Part shown: piece after piece, positions 12,001 through 21,226 of the stretch
Numbering within the stretch: the first letter of the stretch is position 1
Layout of the letters: each line of letters starts with the position of its first letter
Source: Magnolia sinica
Taxonomy: Eukaryota > Streptophyta > Magnoliopsida > Magnoliales > Magnoliaceae
Assembly: GCF_029962835.1 (NCBI RefSeq)
Contig: NC_080583.1
Location: 930,001-994,000, forward strand
DNA: 64,000 bases
Reading direction: 5' to 3'
Made by a program: the position numbers and the translations under genes
The notes under the pieces: model-generated
The model's input: only the letters and a program-made list of their open reading frames with translations
What the model was told of the DNA's origin: nothing
The model's database searches: none

Positions 12001-14253
12001 TTCGGCATTCGCAGCTCGACGAAGCTTTTCCTGAGATGCTGGAGAAATAGCCTGCAAAGCACTTAAAATGATGTATTATTTGTATCAAATAGACAAGCTT
12101 GCCAATTTGACAAGAAGCTGAAAAATCTGTACCTTTCTGGTTGACAAAAGCCTTTGTGGAGGATGTTCGGCCTTTTCTCCACAAACATTCTCAAGCGCTG
12201 CAACGGCCACCAGCGCTGCTATACCGGTAGAAGAACATGACTCAGTAGTAGAACAATCTGCCGCTTCATTTACAGATTCAGATACCATCTCCCCAGCCAT
12301 AGAACTCTCATCAAAAGAAGGAGAATTATCCTCCTCATTACTGTCTCTTGTCGTCGGTCCCTCCATAGACACTTCATCAATTAATTTCTCAAGATCTTCC
12401 CTTTCAGAATCTGAAATACACCCATCACTTCCATTGATTAATTCAGTACATTGAAGACTACAATCAATGTCTGCATCTGACATTTGGGTGGTTGCTTTTT
12501 CATGTATCTGGAACGAATTCTCCTCAGCAGAGGACTTGCTTTCACAGCTGCTACATATCTCAGCGCCCAGATCCTTTGGCTTGGCGATTGCTTCGGGGCT
12601 GCTATCCAGAAGCATGGTAGCAGAGGCACCATCCTTCTTCAGTTCAAACATCGAGGAAGGAGAACAGTCGTGACTGGCCGTTTCCAAAAAAACCATCTTT
12701 GCATTTCCCACATAAATTTCTTCACCACTTTCCGGAAGAATGAAAGACTCACGGAGCAGCTCCAAATATTGAGTTGAAGCCTCATTAAGAGAACAATGTG
12801 GAGATCCGTTAGGAGAAGAAGTCGAGTCTCCCATCTCCAGTTCACCCCGGTCAGCTGTCTTGCAGATTCGGTTGGATGACTCGCCAGACAAATCCATTTC
12901 TGTGATGAACGAAGTTGGTTCTCTGGTCTCCAACTCATCTACCTCAACTCGCTCAGGTAACTCAGCAGATGACTTGCTGAGCTCCTGATGTTGAGTTGAG
13001 GCCTCATTGAGAGCACAATGGAAATATTCGTTACTTGAAGAAGCTAGTTCTCCCATCTCCAACTCAACTGGTTCAACTCGCTCGGGTAACTCAACAGATG
13101 ACTTGCCGAGCTCCTGATGTTGAGTTGAAGCTTCATTGAGAGCACAATGGAAATATTCATTACTTGAAGAAGCTAGTTCTCCCATCTCCATCCTCCCTCC
13201 CTCAACTTCCTCGACGAATCTGTCAGATAACTTGGCAGAGAGATTTGCTTTTGCACTGAACAAAGTGGGTTCTTCCATCCCCAACTCATTAGCATTGTCT
13301 TCCTCATGTAATTCAGCAGATGACTTGCCAAACAAATCTGCTTCTGTGAAGCAGGGAATGTTGGAAAAATGGGCCGAAAGATCCACATTCTTGAGATCCA
13401 TGGAATGTGTTTGTGAAAACCCAATTCCAATATTATTTGCATTTTCCAATAGATGGCCATGTACCATTGATGCACTGGCCATCGCTGCAGGCATGGAATC
13501 TTGAGTGGCCAAGGGAAATGAAGAACTGTCCTGTTCAGCTTTTACTGAAACTGCAGATTCCAAAGAATGCAAAAATGCAGGTTTCCCATTTCGTTTTCTC
13601 TCAACCTTGGACTTTTTTAACAGCATCGATTTCCAGCAACGGAGGGGTTCCTCAAGGTCGAATTCTTCTTCTTTCAGTTGCATGCGAGTCGGGTGACACT
13701 CCTCAATTCCTACACATTTCGAAAGTTTTCGTTTCTTCACCTTGCATCTGTCCCTCAGTTCCTGTAAAGTCATTTCATGGAAGACAAGGTCATTGCCATC
13801 ACTGTTTCCATTAATATCACCTCCATTTCCACCGCATCCGTCATCGAGAACACGTTCAACATTTCCGCCCATGGGTAACGGAGTTTCCAATTTGACCCTG
13901 TCGGAACCAAATGGGGATCCCTCAGATCCAATCTCCAGTTGCTGAAACTTAGAGCTTGAACCTTTTTGGCCACCACCATCAGAGTCATATATGGCACCAA
14001 TTTCCTTGAACTTAAGTGCTGGCCTTCCATAAGAATCTACATTTAGAATTTTTGTCACCAATCCCGCCTTAATAGTACGAATGGAATGCATGAAGCTGCA
14101 ATTCACAGCCTCTTTAGAACTAACAATAATATCTATATTCTTGCCTTTGCATCGTGATGCAACTTTTCTTCGTGATGCAACTTCACTTGTCATGCTTGAT
14201 CCTGCAGTAAAATGAGATTGGCCCCACGCACTATTAGCGGATGAAGAGGCCAT
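8056..14253 (-). CDS. Unrecognised plant protein, ~965 aa, possibly nuclear
   Basis: Proposed coding exons are 14253-12133, 12051-11973, 11647-11253, 8730-8629 and 8256-8056. All junctions are GT-AG and all phases agree (only the second intron is not phase 0). Residues 1-707 come from exon 1. This part is acidic, Ser/Glu-rich and probably disordered, with basic clusters KVKKRKLS (171-178) and KKSKVERKRNGK (213-224) that look like a nuclear localisation signal. A 43-residue unit is tandemly repeated at 357-399 and 400-442 (39 of 43 identical), with a degenerate third near 474. The later exons look conserved: AISPASQEKL (708), a CVALCTCTQC cluster (797-806), a helix-forming stretch 807-850, WLSMMGKDCTRFCKIM (884-899) and KKVTFADEAGG near 918. 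I do not recognise the family, and no enzyme motif is seen. Paired E2F-type sites upstream hint at cell-cycle expression. ATG 14253 is the first long-frame start. Confidence 0.75.
8979..9074. repeat. (AT)n microsatellite in an intron
   Basis: About 96 bases of almost pure AT alternation, with one TC interruption, inside the 2.5-kb intron (11252-8731) of the 965-residue gene. Confidence 0.97.
9529..9960. mobile_element. Miniature inverted-repeat element (CATAGTTC ends)
   Basis: The left end CATAGTTCAAAAACC and the inward-read right end CATAGTTCTAAAATTCAC form an imperfect terminal inverted repeat. GACTCAACTC and GACTCGACTC follow on the inner side. Flanks CTACCAAC and CTATAATG agree at only 4 of 8 bases, so the target duplication is uncertain. 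The interior (about 9678-9770) has a tRNA-like GTTCAAATC box. The element lies in the large intron of the 965-residue gene and carries no coding frame. Confidence 0.55.
10294..11143. mobile_element. hAT-like miniature element, 850 bp
   Basis: The terminal inverted repeat is 18 bp perfect: TAGGGGTGGCAATGGGTC at the left end, and the same sequence read inward from the right end. The flanking octamers GATATGAG (10286-10293) and CATAAGAG (11144-11151) match at 6 of 8 bases, as for a decayed 8-bp hAT duplication. The TAGGGGTG terminus is typical of plant hAT elements. The interior repeats GGGTCGGG-like words and contains another inverted-repeat element at 10705-10973. No transposase frame is present. 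Confidence 0.75.
10705..10973. mobile_element. Nested inverted-repeat element inside the hAT-like element
   Basis: The left end ATGTTCTCAAAATCG and the inward-read right end ATGTTATCAAAATTG form an imperfect inverted repeat around 269 bases rich in AATCGTA and AATCATA words. No target duplication is clear. Its position within 10294-11143 implies insertion after the outer element arrived, unless it was part of the original sequence. Confidence 0.5.
12928..13185 (-). repeat. In-frame 129-bp coding tandem repeat
   Basis: Two units, 13185-13057 and 13056-12928, each encode 43 residues beginning MGELASSSNEYFHC and containing ALNEASTQHQEL. They differ at four residues. A third, degenerate unit follows near 12834. 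The period is a multiple of three, so gain or loss of units keeps the frame of the 965-residue protein. Confidence 0.9.
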
Positions 14254-14329
14254 GCATGTTATGATCCAAGCATCTACTTCAAAATCAGCACATTCGTAAT
14301 GAATTTCTTTGATTTTTTAGCATGTTAAT

Positions 14330-14703
14330 GGCTTGTTTGGATTAGTGGAACCCAAAAAGTAACCATGGAAAAGAAAACATTTTCAGCGGACGTGGCATTT
14401 ACCATCGATTGTGATAATGAAGTAACATGTAGACAACTGTTTTCCTTTCCATGGTTGTCCTCAAAAAAGGGATTTTAGCGTTTCTTTGATAAAACAAAAA
14501 ACTAGATAATCCTCATTTCCGTTTTAAGAGACAATTTTCACTTTGTGACCATTAACTATTCCATATTTTCGTAGAAATCATGAAAACTAAAAACAAACAG
14601 CCTTTTGAGGATTCTTTTCCATAGATTACGTTATCCCTGGTTTTCCTCAGACCTAAAGTTTTCCTTTCCAAATCTACATTTTGGACTCCAATCTAAACAA
14701 GCT
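14330..14703. mobile_element. Miniature inverted-repeat element upstream of the 965-residue CDS
   Basis: The left end GGCTTGTTTGGATTAG and the inward-read right end AGCTTGTTTAGATTGG form a terminal inverted repeat around 374 bases. The word GCTTGTTTGGAT is common at the ends of plant Tourist/hAT-like miniature elements. The target duplication is not clear. It lies about 80 bases upstream of the ATG at 14253, probably in the 5' UTR intron. Confidence 0.6.
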
Positions 14704-16497
14704 ACATAGATTAATAGCACAATAAAGAGAACTACAGTGACTTCAAAAGACTGAAGAATTTTGTCAATCCACTCCAAAACATTTAACAAGACATATGTCT
14801 CGACCAAGCTTAGTGTAAATGGAGTCCATCATAGCAGTTTTCATACTCAAGCATGAGTCAACACAGGAAATAGAAGTTCTCATAGAGGAGAAACAGTCGC
14901 TGCCCCTAGAGCACTATAAGTTATGGTGCTCCTAGTTGCATAACAGTCCTTGATATCAATCTGGACTGTTCTTTAGGTATGGCCCAGGCTTCATGGGCCA
15001 CCAAGTAAAAAAATCAAACCCCATTATTCTAAGGCCCTCTCTTTTCTAAGTAATCAATGGGAATGTTGGGATCATCTTATCAAAACGATTCCTCATAACC
15101 ATGGCCAGTCCATGATGGGCCCCTTACAATTTATACTACATTTTTTGCTCAGACGAGCAAGATCGTCTAAATTGCATTACATTCTAACGCTCTTGGGAAT
15201 AATCACACTACCGGTAAAAGAGAACTGAACATGCATAAGAAAAGACATCAGCTCGATTTTCAAGTATTGCCTAAAAACAACATTCCCTCAATCATCAGTT
15301 CTGTTGCGGATCTTTGTGCTTTCTTAGCAAGGACATTTAAAGGACTGATTTCACAGTGCTTGACCCAAAAGGTCGTACATTACAATTTGGGTTTTCAGTT
15401 TGCACAAGTGGACCATATGGTCACGCAATCCAAACCATTGATATGATGAGCCTCTATTAGAAACAGATTGATTTAACAAAGAAAACAAGCACACACAAAA
15501 CCCAATAGAGCTACGTGGTTCAGTGTTGTGACTACTCTATAGGAGTAGCTGTCGAAATCACTATCTTCTCAAAAAAATTATCACACCCATAAAACTTTCT
15601 AGCACCCAAAAACACAGAAAGAGTTTCCTTTGTGTAACCCTAATTCGACTCCCATAGAGAATATTTACACCTCGTGCATAGAAATACCGTAGTCTTTGGA
15701 TCGGAATTCAAATTGGGTCTCATACAATTTGTTTGGGTCAGGTCTTCAGATCGGGCAAGCCCCCCACACTGTTCTGCAGAATACAAGACATCTATCACAA
15801 CAGCCCCATGAACCAAAAATCCCCCAAATTGGAAGATCATAGCTGTGAAATAATTGACCAGCATCTTGGTTGAATGTGATCTGTCACCTGGTTATTCCTT
15901 AATTAGTTGGCTGCCTAAGGGTAGTGATTCTTCCAATCCAGGGATTCAAACCAGTGCTTTTCTTCTGAATTATCTAAAAGAAAAGGAAGTGAAAATGCCA
16001 ATGCTAATTGCACGAATAAATATTAGGGGAGGAGGATTCCTAGCACTTGTGCCAGATCAGAGCCGTTCATTGCATGGGACCCCGTGCAAATAACCTGATC
16101 CAAGAATGTCAGGAAAATCACCACGCATCAGGTGGGCCATCACTACACATCTTAAATATGGGCTGTTGATCTTTGTTTTTTTTTTTCCAACCATCGTACT
16201 GGTGTAGCCAACATGATAATCAGATTAACCTAATTCTTCGCTCATAGCATGTTTGTAGTAAGTCTTACCTGATGAATGGCCCAGATATCCCCCGCGTATA
16301 CCACGTTGGCACGATTAATCTCTTCAATCTTTCCTCTGGCAAATCGCATATAGAAAAAGAAGGAAACAGAAAATGTGGGGAAATGTTACAAAGAAATAAA
16401 GAACAAAAAAAATCCCTGCAATTTGATCTGATTTCTGATGAGAAGTATAGATCGTTGGTTATGAAATGAGAAATCATCAGAAAGGTAAGAAACCCAC
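14704..16497. other. Probable 5' UTR intron / gene-free stretch
   Basis: No coding region is supported. It includes GGGCCC-type repeat words near 15115. Around 15480-15620 a stretch with CTACGTGGTTCAGTG resembles the ACGTGGTTCGGC word seen in many plant LTRs, but no second LTR or terminal boundary was found. On the minus strand a GT donor at 16497-16496 starts this interval. Confidence 0.4.
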
Positions 16498-16549
16498 CTC
16501 AGATTCCAAGGTTTTCGAGACCGTCTGCAGAGAGAGAGAGCTGCAAGCA

Positions 16550-16590
<41 letters not shown>

Positions 16591-16636
16591 GCGAGCTAAA
16601 ACTGGAAAATGGTGGGAAACAGAAGAAAGAGGATCT
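16498..16636 (-). other. Candidate 5' UTR exon of the 965-residue gene
   Basis: Read on the minus strand, a CT-rich leader (the complement of the GA run at 16555-16589) ends at GAATCTGAG followed by the donor GTGGGT. CT-rich leaders and a spliced 5' UTR are common in plant genes. The right boundary is a guess from the position of the E2F-type sites. No transcript evidence is available; the acceptor near 14276 is also inferred. Confidence 0.4.
16555..16589. repeat. (GA)n microsatellite
   Basis: About 35 bases of AG alternation, in the presumed 5' leader of the minus-strand gene. Confidence 0.95.
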
Positions 16637-16637
16637 C

Positions 16638-16662
16638 GCGCCAAATCCATTTTGGCGGGAAA
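16638..16662 (-). promoter_or_regulatory. Paired E2F-type sites
   Basis: GCGCCAAA at 16638-16645 is the complement of TTTGGCGC, and TTTGGCGGGAAA at 16651-16662 contains TTTGGCGG and, on the other strand, TTTCCCGCC. All fit the E2F consensus TTTSSCGS. Two sites within 25 bases, next to a CT-rich leader and upstream of the minus-strand 965-residue gene, suggest an S-phase-regulated promoter. The link to that gene is inferred from position. Confidence 0.65.
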
Positions 16663-16689
16663 CAGTTAGGTCGATTTAGAACAGTGTGA

Positions 16690-16900
16690 CGAATATCGCC
16701 GATATTTTGAAAATAATGCGATATTTTCACCCAAATTCATTAAAGTAGATTATCTTCATATTTCAAAATCTCGGCAATATTTAAAATTTTAACCCAGAAT
16801 GAAATCTTTAAAACCATTTATGAATTATAATAAATATATATATATATATATTTTATTTCCAGCGATATTTTACCGAGGAATTCTCATGCCGATAAATTGC
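16690..16900. repeat. GATATTTT-rich dispersed repeat
   Basis: Repeated CGATATTTT and CGGCAATATTT words occur on both strands, with an (AT)n run near 16836-16851. The arrangement (CGCCGATATTTTG on the left, CAGCGATATTTTACCG on the right) suggests a small dispersed element, but its ends are not defined. It lies just upstream of the E2F-type sites. Confidence 0.4.
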
Positions 16901-17317
16901 GGTGAACGAAATTTTGCACATGCTTAGATTAGATGTTGAATTCACTTTGTGTCTGTCGCGACTCCGGATGCATCGTGCGTTGCCGCCCACTGGGGCCCAT
17001 GTGCTGTGATGGTCCCATGATTATAACCGTTCATATTCTTTTTATTGCTGCTATAATAATATTTTGTTATGTAATCACGCTTCGCTGATGATCATGACCT
17101 TTGATTTTTAGATTTGAATGACAACCATTGAAATTTATCTTTTCATTCTTGTAAATTCATCTACCGAGATTGATGGTTACAATCATCCGTTTATCGTAAA
17201 TTTCCTACGGTGGACATCATAGCATAGATTCCTTCGGATGATCTCGAACCATTCAGCACGTAAGGTTCGGTGGGCTGCGACACACGTGTCAACTGGCCGG
17301 TTTACGGCCAGGCTAAT

Positions 17318-17748
17318 TAGGGGTGCACATGGAACGGGTGAACCAGAGTGGAACCGACCAAACAGCATGGTTTGGTCCGGTGCCAAAGCGTACTGGTTCA
17401 GGTTGCGGTTCTGAAAATCAAATAACCGTTTATTTCAGTTGAGTTCAGTTCTTTTTGGATCTTACTCTTGCTCGGGGGGTAGAATCTCGGAAGTTTCAAC
17501 ACCTGGTCACGGGTTTGAGTATCCATAGGCGGGGGTGTGTGCACGTGGGTTTTAAAAAACAAAAAAACGTTCGGTTCTTGATTTAGTTATCTATTTTATT
17601 AGTTTATAATATATTTTAATTGTCTATTTAACTCAGGACGTATGGTTTATAACGCATCTTTTGATTATTTCTATAAATGTCTTTTTGCACACCTTATACA
17701 ATATTTAAATCATTTATCAAATGGATCACAATATGAATAGACATAGGC

Positions 17749-17784
<36 letters not shown>

Positions 17785-17976
17785 ATTGGCCTAAATTATA
17801 AAAAGCGAAGAACTGTGTTCGTGAACTAGCACGGAACGGGCTTCCACGTATGGTTCGACTTCGGTTTTAGGGTGTGAATGGTCCGATTTGGATTTCGATT
17901 TTCCTGAAACCGTTGAGAACATTTTAGCTCTAGTTTCGACCCATAACCGGACCGAACCAACAGGTGTGCACCGATA
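17318..17976. mobile_element. hAT-like element, 659 bp, with 8-bp target duplication
   Basis: The left end TAGGGGTGCACA and the inward-read right end TATCGGTGCACA match at 10 of 12 bases. The flanking octamers AGGCTAAT (17310-17317) and AGGCTAAC (17977-17984) match at 7 of 8. The interior carries an (AT)n run near 17757-17784 and, around 17460-17550, a tRNA-like stretch with ACGGGTTTGAGTATCC that may be a SINE remnant. No transposase frame is present. Confidence 0.75.
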
Positions 17977-18039
17977 AGGCTAACCTCCGTCCATGCCTGG
18001 CACATATTTTTCAAAGTGGAAGGGGATTGGGTACTGTAT

Positions 18040-18472
18040 AAACTCTGCACCGTCCACCATGATTTATGCATTTTATCCACTACGTCCATCCATTTTACCA
18101 GATAATTTTAGCGATTTAGTTAAAAAATGAACCATATCCAAAGCTCAAGTGGACCACATCACAGGAAATAGTGTGATTGAACATCTACCTTTGAAAAAAT
18201 CTTTGGGGCCAAAGAAGCTTTGGATTAGGCTGAAATTTATGTTTTCCCTTCATCCAATGTCTGTGTGATCTTATTAAAAGGTTGGATGATAAATAAACAC
18301 TACTTTTGGACCTGTAAATTTTTCAAGGATGAAAATCACTATTCCCATTGTTTCCTATTGTGGGGTCCACTTGAACTTTGGATATACTTAAATTTTAACA
18401 TCAACACTGAAATGAGCCTTAAAAACGGATGGACGGTGTGGATAACCCAAATAAATTCACGGTGGGTCCAAT
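18040..18472. repeat. Family A palindromic element, near full length
   Basis: The left arm reads CCACCATGATTTATGC...TTATCCACTACGTCCATCC, then AAGCTCAAGTGGACCACATC. The right arm carries its complement, GTGGGGTCCACTTGAACTTT, then GGATGGACGGTGTGGATAAC, ending CACGGTGGGTCC. The two arms pair over most of their length around a central loop. There is no coding capacity. Confidence 0.75.
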
Positions 18473-18682
18473 AGAGTTTACTCAGCATGATAAAAGCGTT
18501 TTAACTCATACGCAATCCGATTTCTTTTGAAGTATGCCCAGACCTAGCTGTAATGGGCCAAATTGGAGCCCAGCCCGCAATACATATACAGGGCTGGGCT
18601 CAAGCCCAAACCTAGGCATCCCTGCAGAGAGACATCCCAATCAATTTCAATGACCAATGAGTACAGCCAGGCGTCACTGATA

Positions 18683-19610
18683 GAGCTCTGTGAGGGCCAC
18701 CATGATGTTTGTGTTTTATCTATGCCTAGGGGTGTACATTGAGTTGACTTCAGCTTGAACTCGGCTCGGCTTGGTTTGGTCAGCAGCTCGGGCTAGTTCA
18801 AGCCGAGTTGACCATTGCAGCATTTTCAAAAACAATGAACTGCACCTTCAAAATCTCATTATGTCTGAGAAAGCAGCAATGGTTTTACAGATATTTTATC
18901 AAACACCTTCTAAGCAACATATAAATCAAGAAAAAAAAAAGGTGTTGGTTTCATATACATACATTTCTTGCCACCAGCCACACTTCTTTGAGTCATTTCA
19001 CCGAACACTTAGTGAGCAACATCAATATCAAAGTAACCGAGTCACCAAACTGCTTCAATCCGAGTTCGATTTAAGCTGGGTTCAATTCGAGTTGAGTTGA
19101 GCTGGGGCTAACTCGAACTCATTTTCGAGCTCAAAAAAATCAGCTCAACTTGGTTCGAACTCAACTTCGAACCGAGTCGAATCGGGCTTTTTCGAGTTGA
19201 GTCGAGTGAGCTGACTGAGCTAGCTCGGTTCGTGTACACCCCTATCCATGCCATCCATCCATTTTGACATATCATTCAAGGGCATGAGCCCAAAAGAAAA
19301 AAAGTGGACCAAGTCTCAAGTGGACCACACCGTAGTAAACAGTGTTAATTGAATGCATGCCATTAAAAACTTATTGGGAGCTACAAAAGTTTTGGATCAA
19401 GTTGATATTTGCGTTTTCCCTTTGTAAGACCTAATTAACAAGTTGAATGGCAAATAAACATTACTCCATTTTTTATGGTGTATTCCACTTGAGATTTCAA
19501 TCTACTTCATTCCTTGGCTCATGCCCTAAAATAATGATCCAAAAGGAATGAACTGCCCCCGGTAAAACACAAATATCATGTTCCGGCCCACAGAGCACCA
19601 TCAGTCCACA
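18683..19610. repeat. Family A copy split by a hAT-like insertion
   Basis: The left tip (GGCCACCATGATGTTTGTG) is at 18693-18726. The rest resumes at 19245 with CCATGCCATCCATCCATTTT, continues through CAAGTGGACCACACC and the central loop, and ends near CAAATATCATGTTCCGGCCC. Removing 18727-19244 and one target copy restores the normal family A order, which confirms the insertion boundaries. Confidence 0.8.
18727..19244. mobile_element. hAT-like element, 518 bp, inserted in family A
   Basis: Perfect 12-bp terminal inverted repeats TAGGGGTGTACA. Flanking octamers TCTATGCC (18719-18726) and TCCATGCC (19245-19252) match at 7 of 8. The host site is known from other family A copies, so the empty site can be reconstructed. 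The interior is rich in GAGTTGAGC and CTCGGCTCGG words. It has no transposase frame. Confidence 0.88.
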
Positions 19611-19695
19611 ATCCCCTTCCCATTGCAATCCACATCCGCGCAGCGCTATTAATAATGAAGTGGCCCACACCATGATCTGTATATAAAACCCCCCA

Positions 19696-19791
19696 AACCA
19701 CCATGTGCATCACCTCATATTAGACCCAGCACTCAAATTTTTGAACCGCCATGTGCATCAACCTCATATAAGCCCAACACTCAAATTTTAG
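19696..19791. repeat. 48-bp tandem duplication
   Basis: Two copies starting AACCACCATGTGCATCA and AACCGCCATGTGCATCA, 48 bases apart, each ending in CACTCAAATTTT. They differ at several bases. The surrounding 19253-20337 interval contains no gene. Confidence 0.8.
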
Positions 19792-20014
19792 TAAGCCATG
19801 TGATTGAATAGAGTCCAAGGCACCACTCACCTTCAAAACCGTTTTCATTTGTGTGGCCCATCTTAATCACGGCTGCATATTAGCTTTTGTCACTGGGCAT
19901 AATATTTACAGATCAGATCCATGTAATGGTTAGATTAGATTTTGCACTGTCGCCAAAATGAGCAATTTAGAAATCAATGCCTCATGAAGGGTTGGAGATC
20001 ATTGGTCCATCAAA

Positions 20015-20024
20015 AGAGAGAGAA

Positions 20025-20070
<46 letters not shown>
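20015..20070. repeat. (GA)n microsatellite
   Basis: About 55 bases of AG repeat with three irregular units near the start. Confidence 0.95.
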
Positions 20071-20337
20071 TATTTTGTTTTGGTCCGTTTTGTTTTTGTT
20101 TTTGAAAATCTAGCTAGTCGGCACATGCTGATGGGCTGTTGGACAGCTAAGTTAAAGGTCGGCCCACTTGAGAAACATGCTTAAACTTTAAGCCCAAACC
20201 CAGCCCTTAGGATTGATACTCAAACCCAAGCCCACCCGTTGCGGGCCAAGCTTGAAAGCATGTCAGGGCAACCTGGGCCATTGACAACCCTAATCCTAAG
20301 TTGCCAAAGATGCAAACCATCTATATGGCACGTTGGA

Positions 20338-20463
20338 TAACTCATTCTGTTTTGCCAGATATACCCATTTTAAAGTTCTGACAGTCTGGATCACCTCCAC
20401 CTCCAATCAAGCCTTTTCTGGTCCATCTTGGTCATGAAATTGTACACGACCCGCTCTACATCA
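20338..20463 (+). mobile_element. Family L LTR, 3' fragment
   Basis: Matches the last ~125 bases of the family L LTR: AAAGTTCTGACAGTCTGGAT, then CCTTTTCTGGTCCATCTTGG, ending CGCTCTACATCA. The 5' portion is missing. It fixes the family's canonical end as ...CATCA. Confidence 0.7.
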
Positions 20464-21226
20464 CCACTTTTGTGCACCAGAGCATGCTGTATCTCGCATG
20501 GCCCATAAAAAATAATAAAAAAAAAAGACAAGATAGTGCCTTTGGATCTAGGATCAAATTGCAATTATCCAAATCAGTTATATGCCCACCTTTATTTTTG
20601 TTCTCTTAATCATCTTTTGATAGGGTAATCGATGGTTTAGGATGTTCCAGTACAGATTTTTGGGGGCATCAACTATGGTGGGGCCCGTTAGATAAGATCA
20701 AACGGTTTGGGTCACTGACCTGTGGGCCACACAAGTCGGAAGATGGAGCCTCAGGCCCTTATGATTCATCCTAATGTTGATTCGTGCTTTCATCTGGGCC
20801 TCTAATCCATTAATGTACTGTGGGGGAAGAATCAAAATGGCCCATTCGTGCACACTAGAAGGTGTTCCACTAAGTTGATGCTGAACCACACGTTTGCACC
20901 GTAGATTGTACTAGGATTGCTGGCACATTTACCTGATGGATGGTTTAGACCTGGGACTTGTTTTAGCAGAATGCTTCTCGCACCACTCCAAGTGCGTGGT
21001 AAATTCACGACAATGTCAAACGACACATTCAGCCAAAAGTCGATTTTGGAGTACCTACAAATCATGCCAAGTACTAAAGAGCTGGCCATCTTCATGCATT
21101 GATCAGGTAGCTTTGAATTTTGCATTTTTGTTTCTCAAATTTTCTTTTTCAATTTGGCTTTCTGAAAAACTTGGCTATCATTATAATATTTTTCCTAATA
21201 TTATATATATATATATATATATGTAT
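20464..21226. other. Gene-free stretch
   Basis: GGGCCC-type words near 20680 and weak open frames without recognisable motifs; an (AT)n run at about 21201-21222 ends it. No gene is supported. Confidence 0.5.

Noticed and set aside
13136-13945. Several plus-strand frames of 60-135 residues
   Set aside because: They are antisense to the large first exon of the minus-strand gene and have no motifs.
15480-15620. Possible LTR with CTACGTGGTTCAGTG
   Set aside because: No partner LTR, boundary or primer binding site was found; a single word is not enough.
16466-16669. Plus-strand open frame with a long Arg/Glu repeat
   Set aside because: The repeat is only the translated (GA)n microsatellite, and the frame overlaps the presumed leader and promoter of the minus-strand gene.
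19942-20184. Plus-strand open frame with Arg/Glu repeat
   Set aside because: Again a translated (GA)n run, with no conserved flanks.
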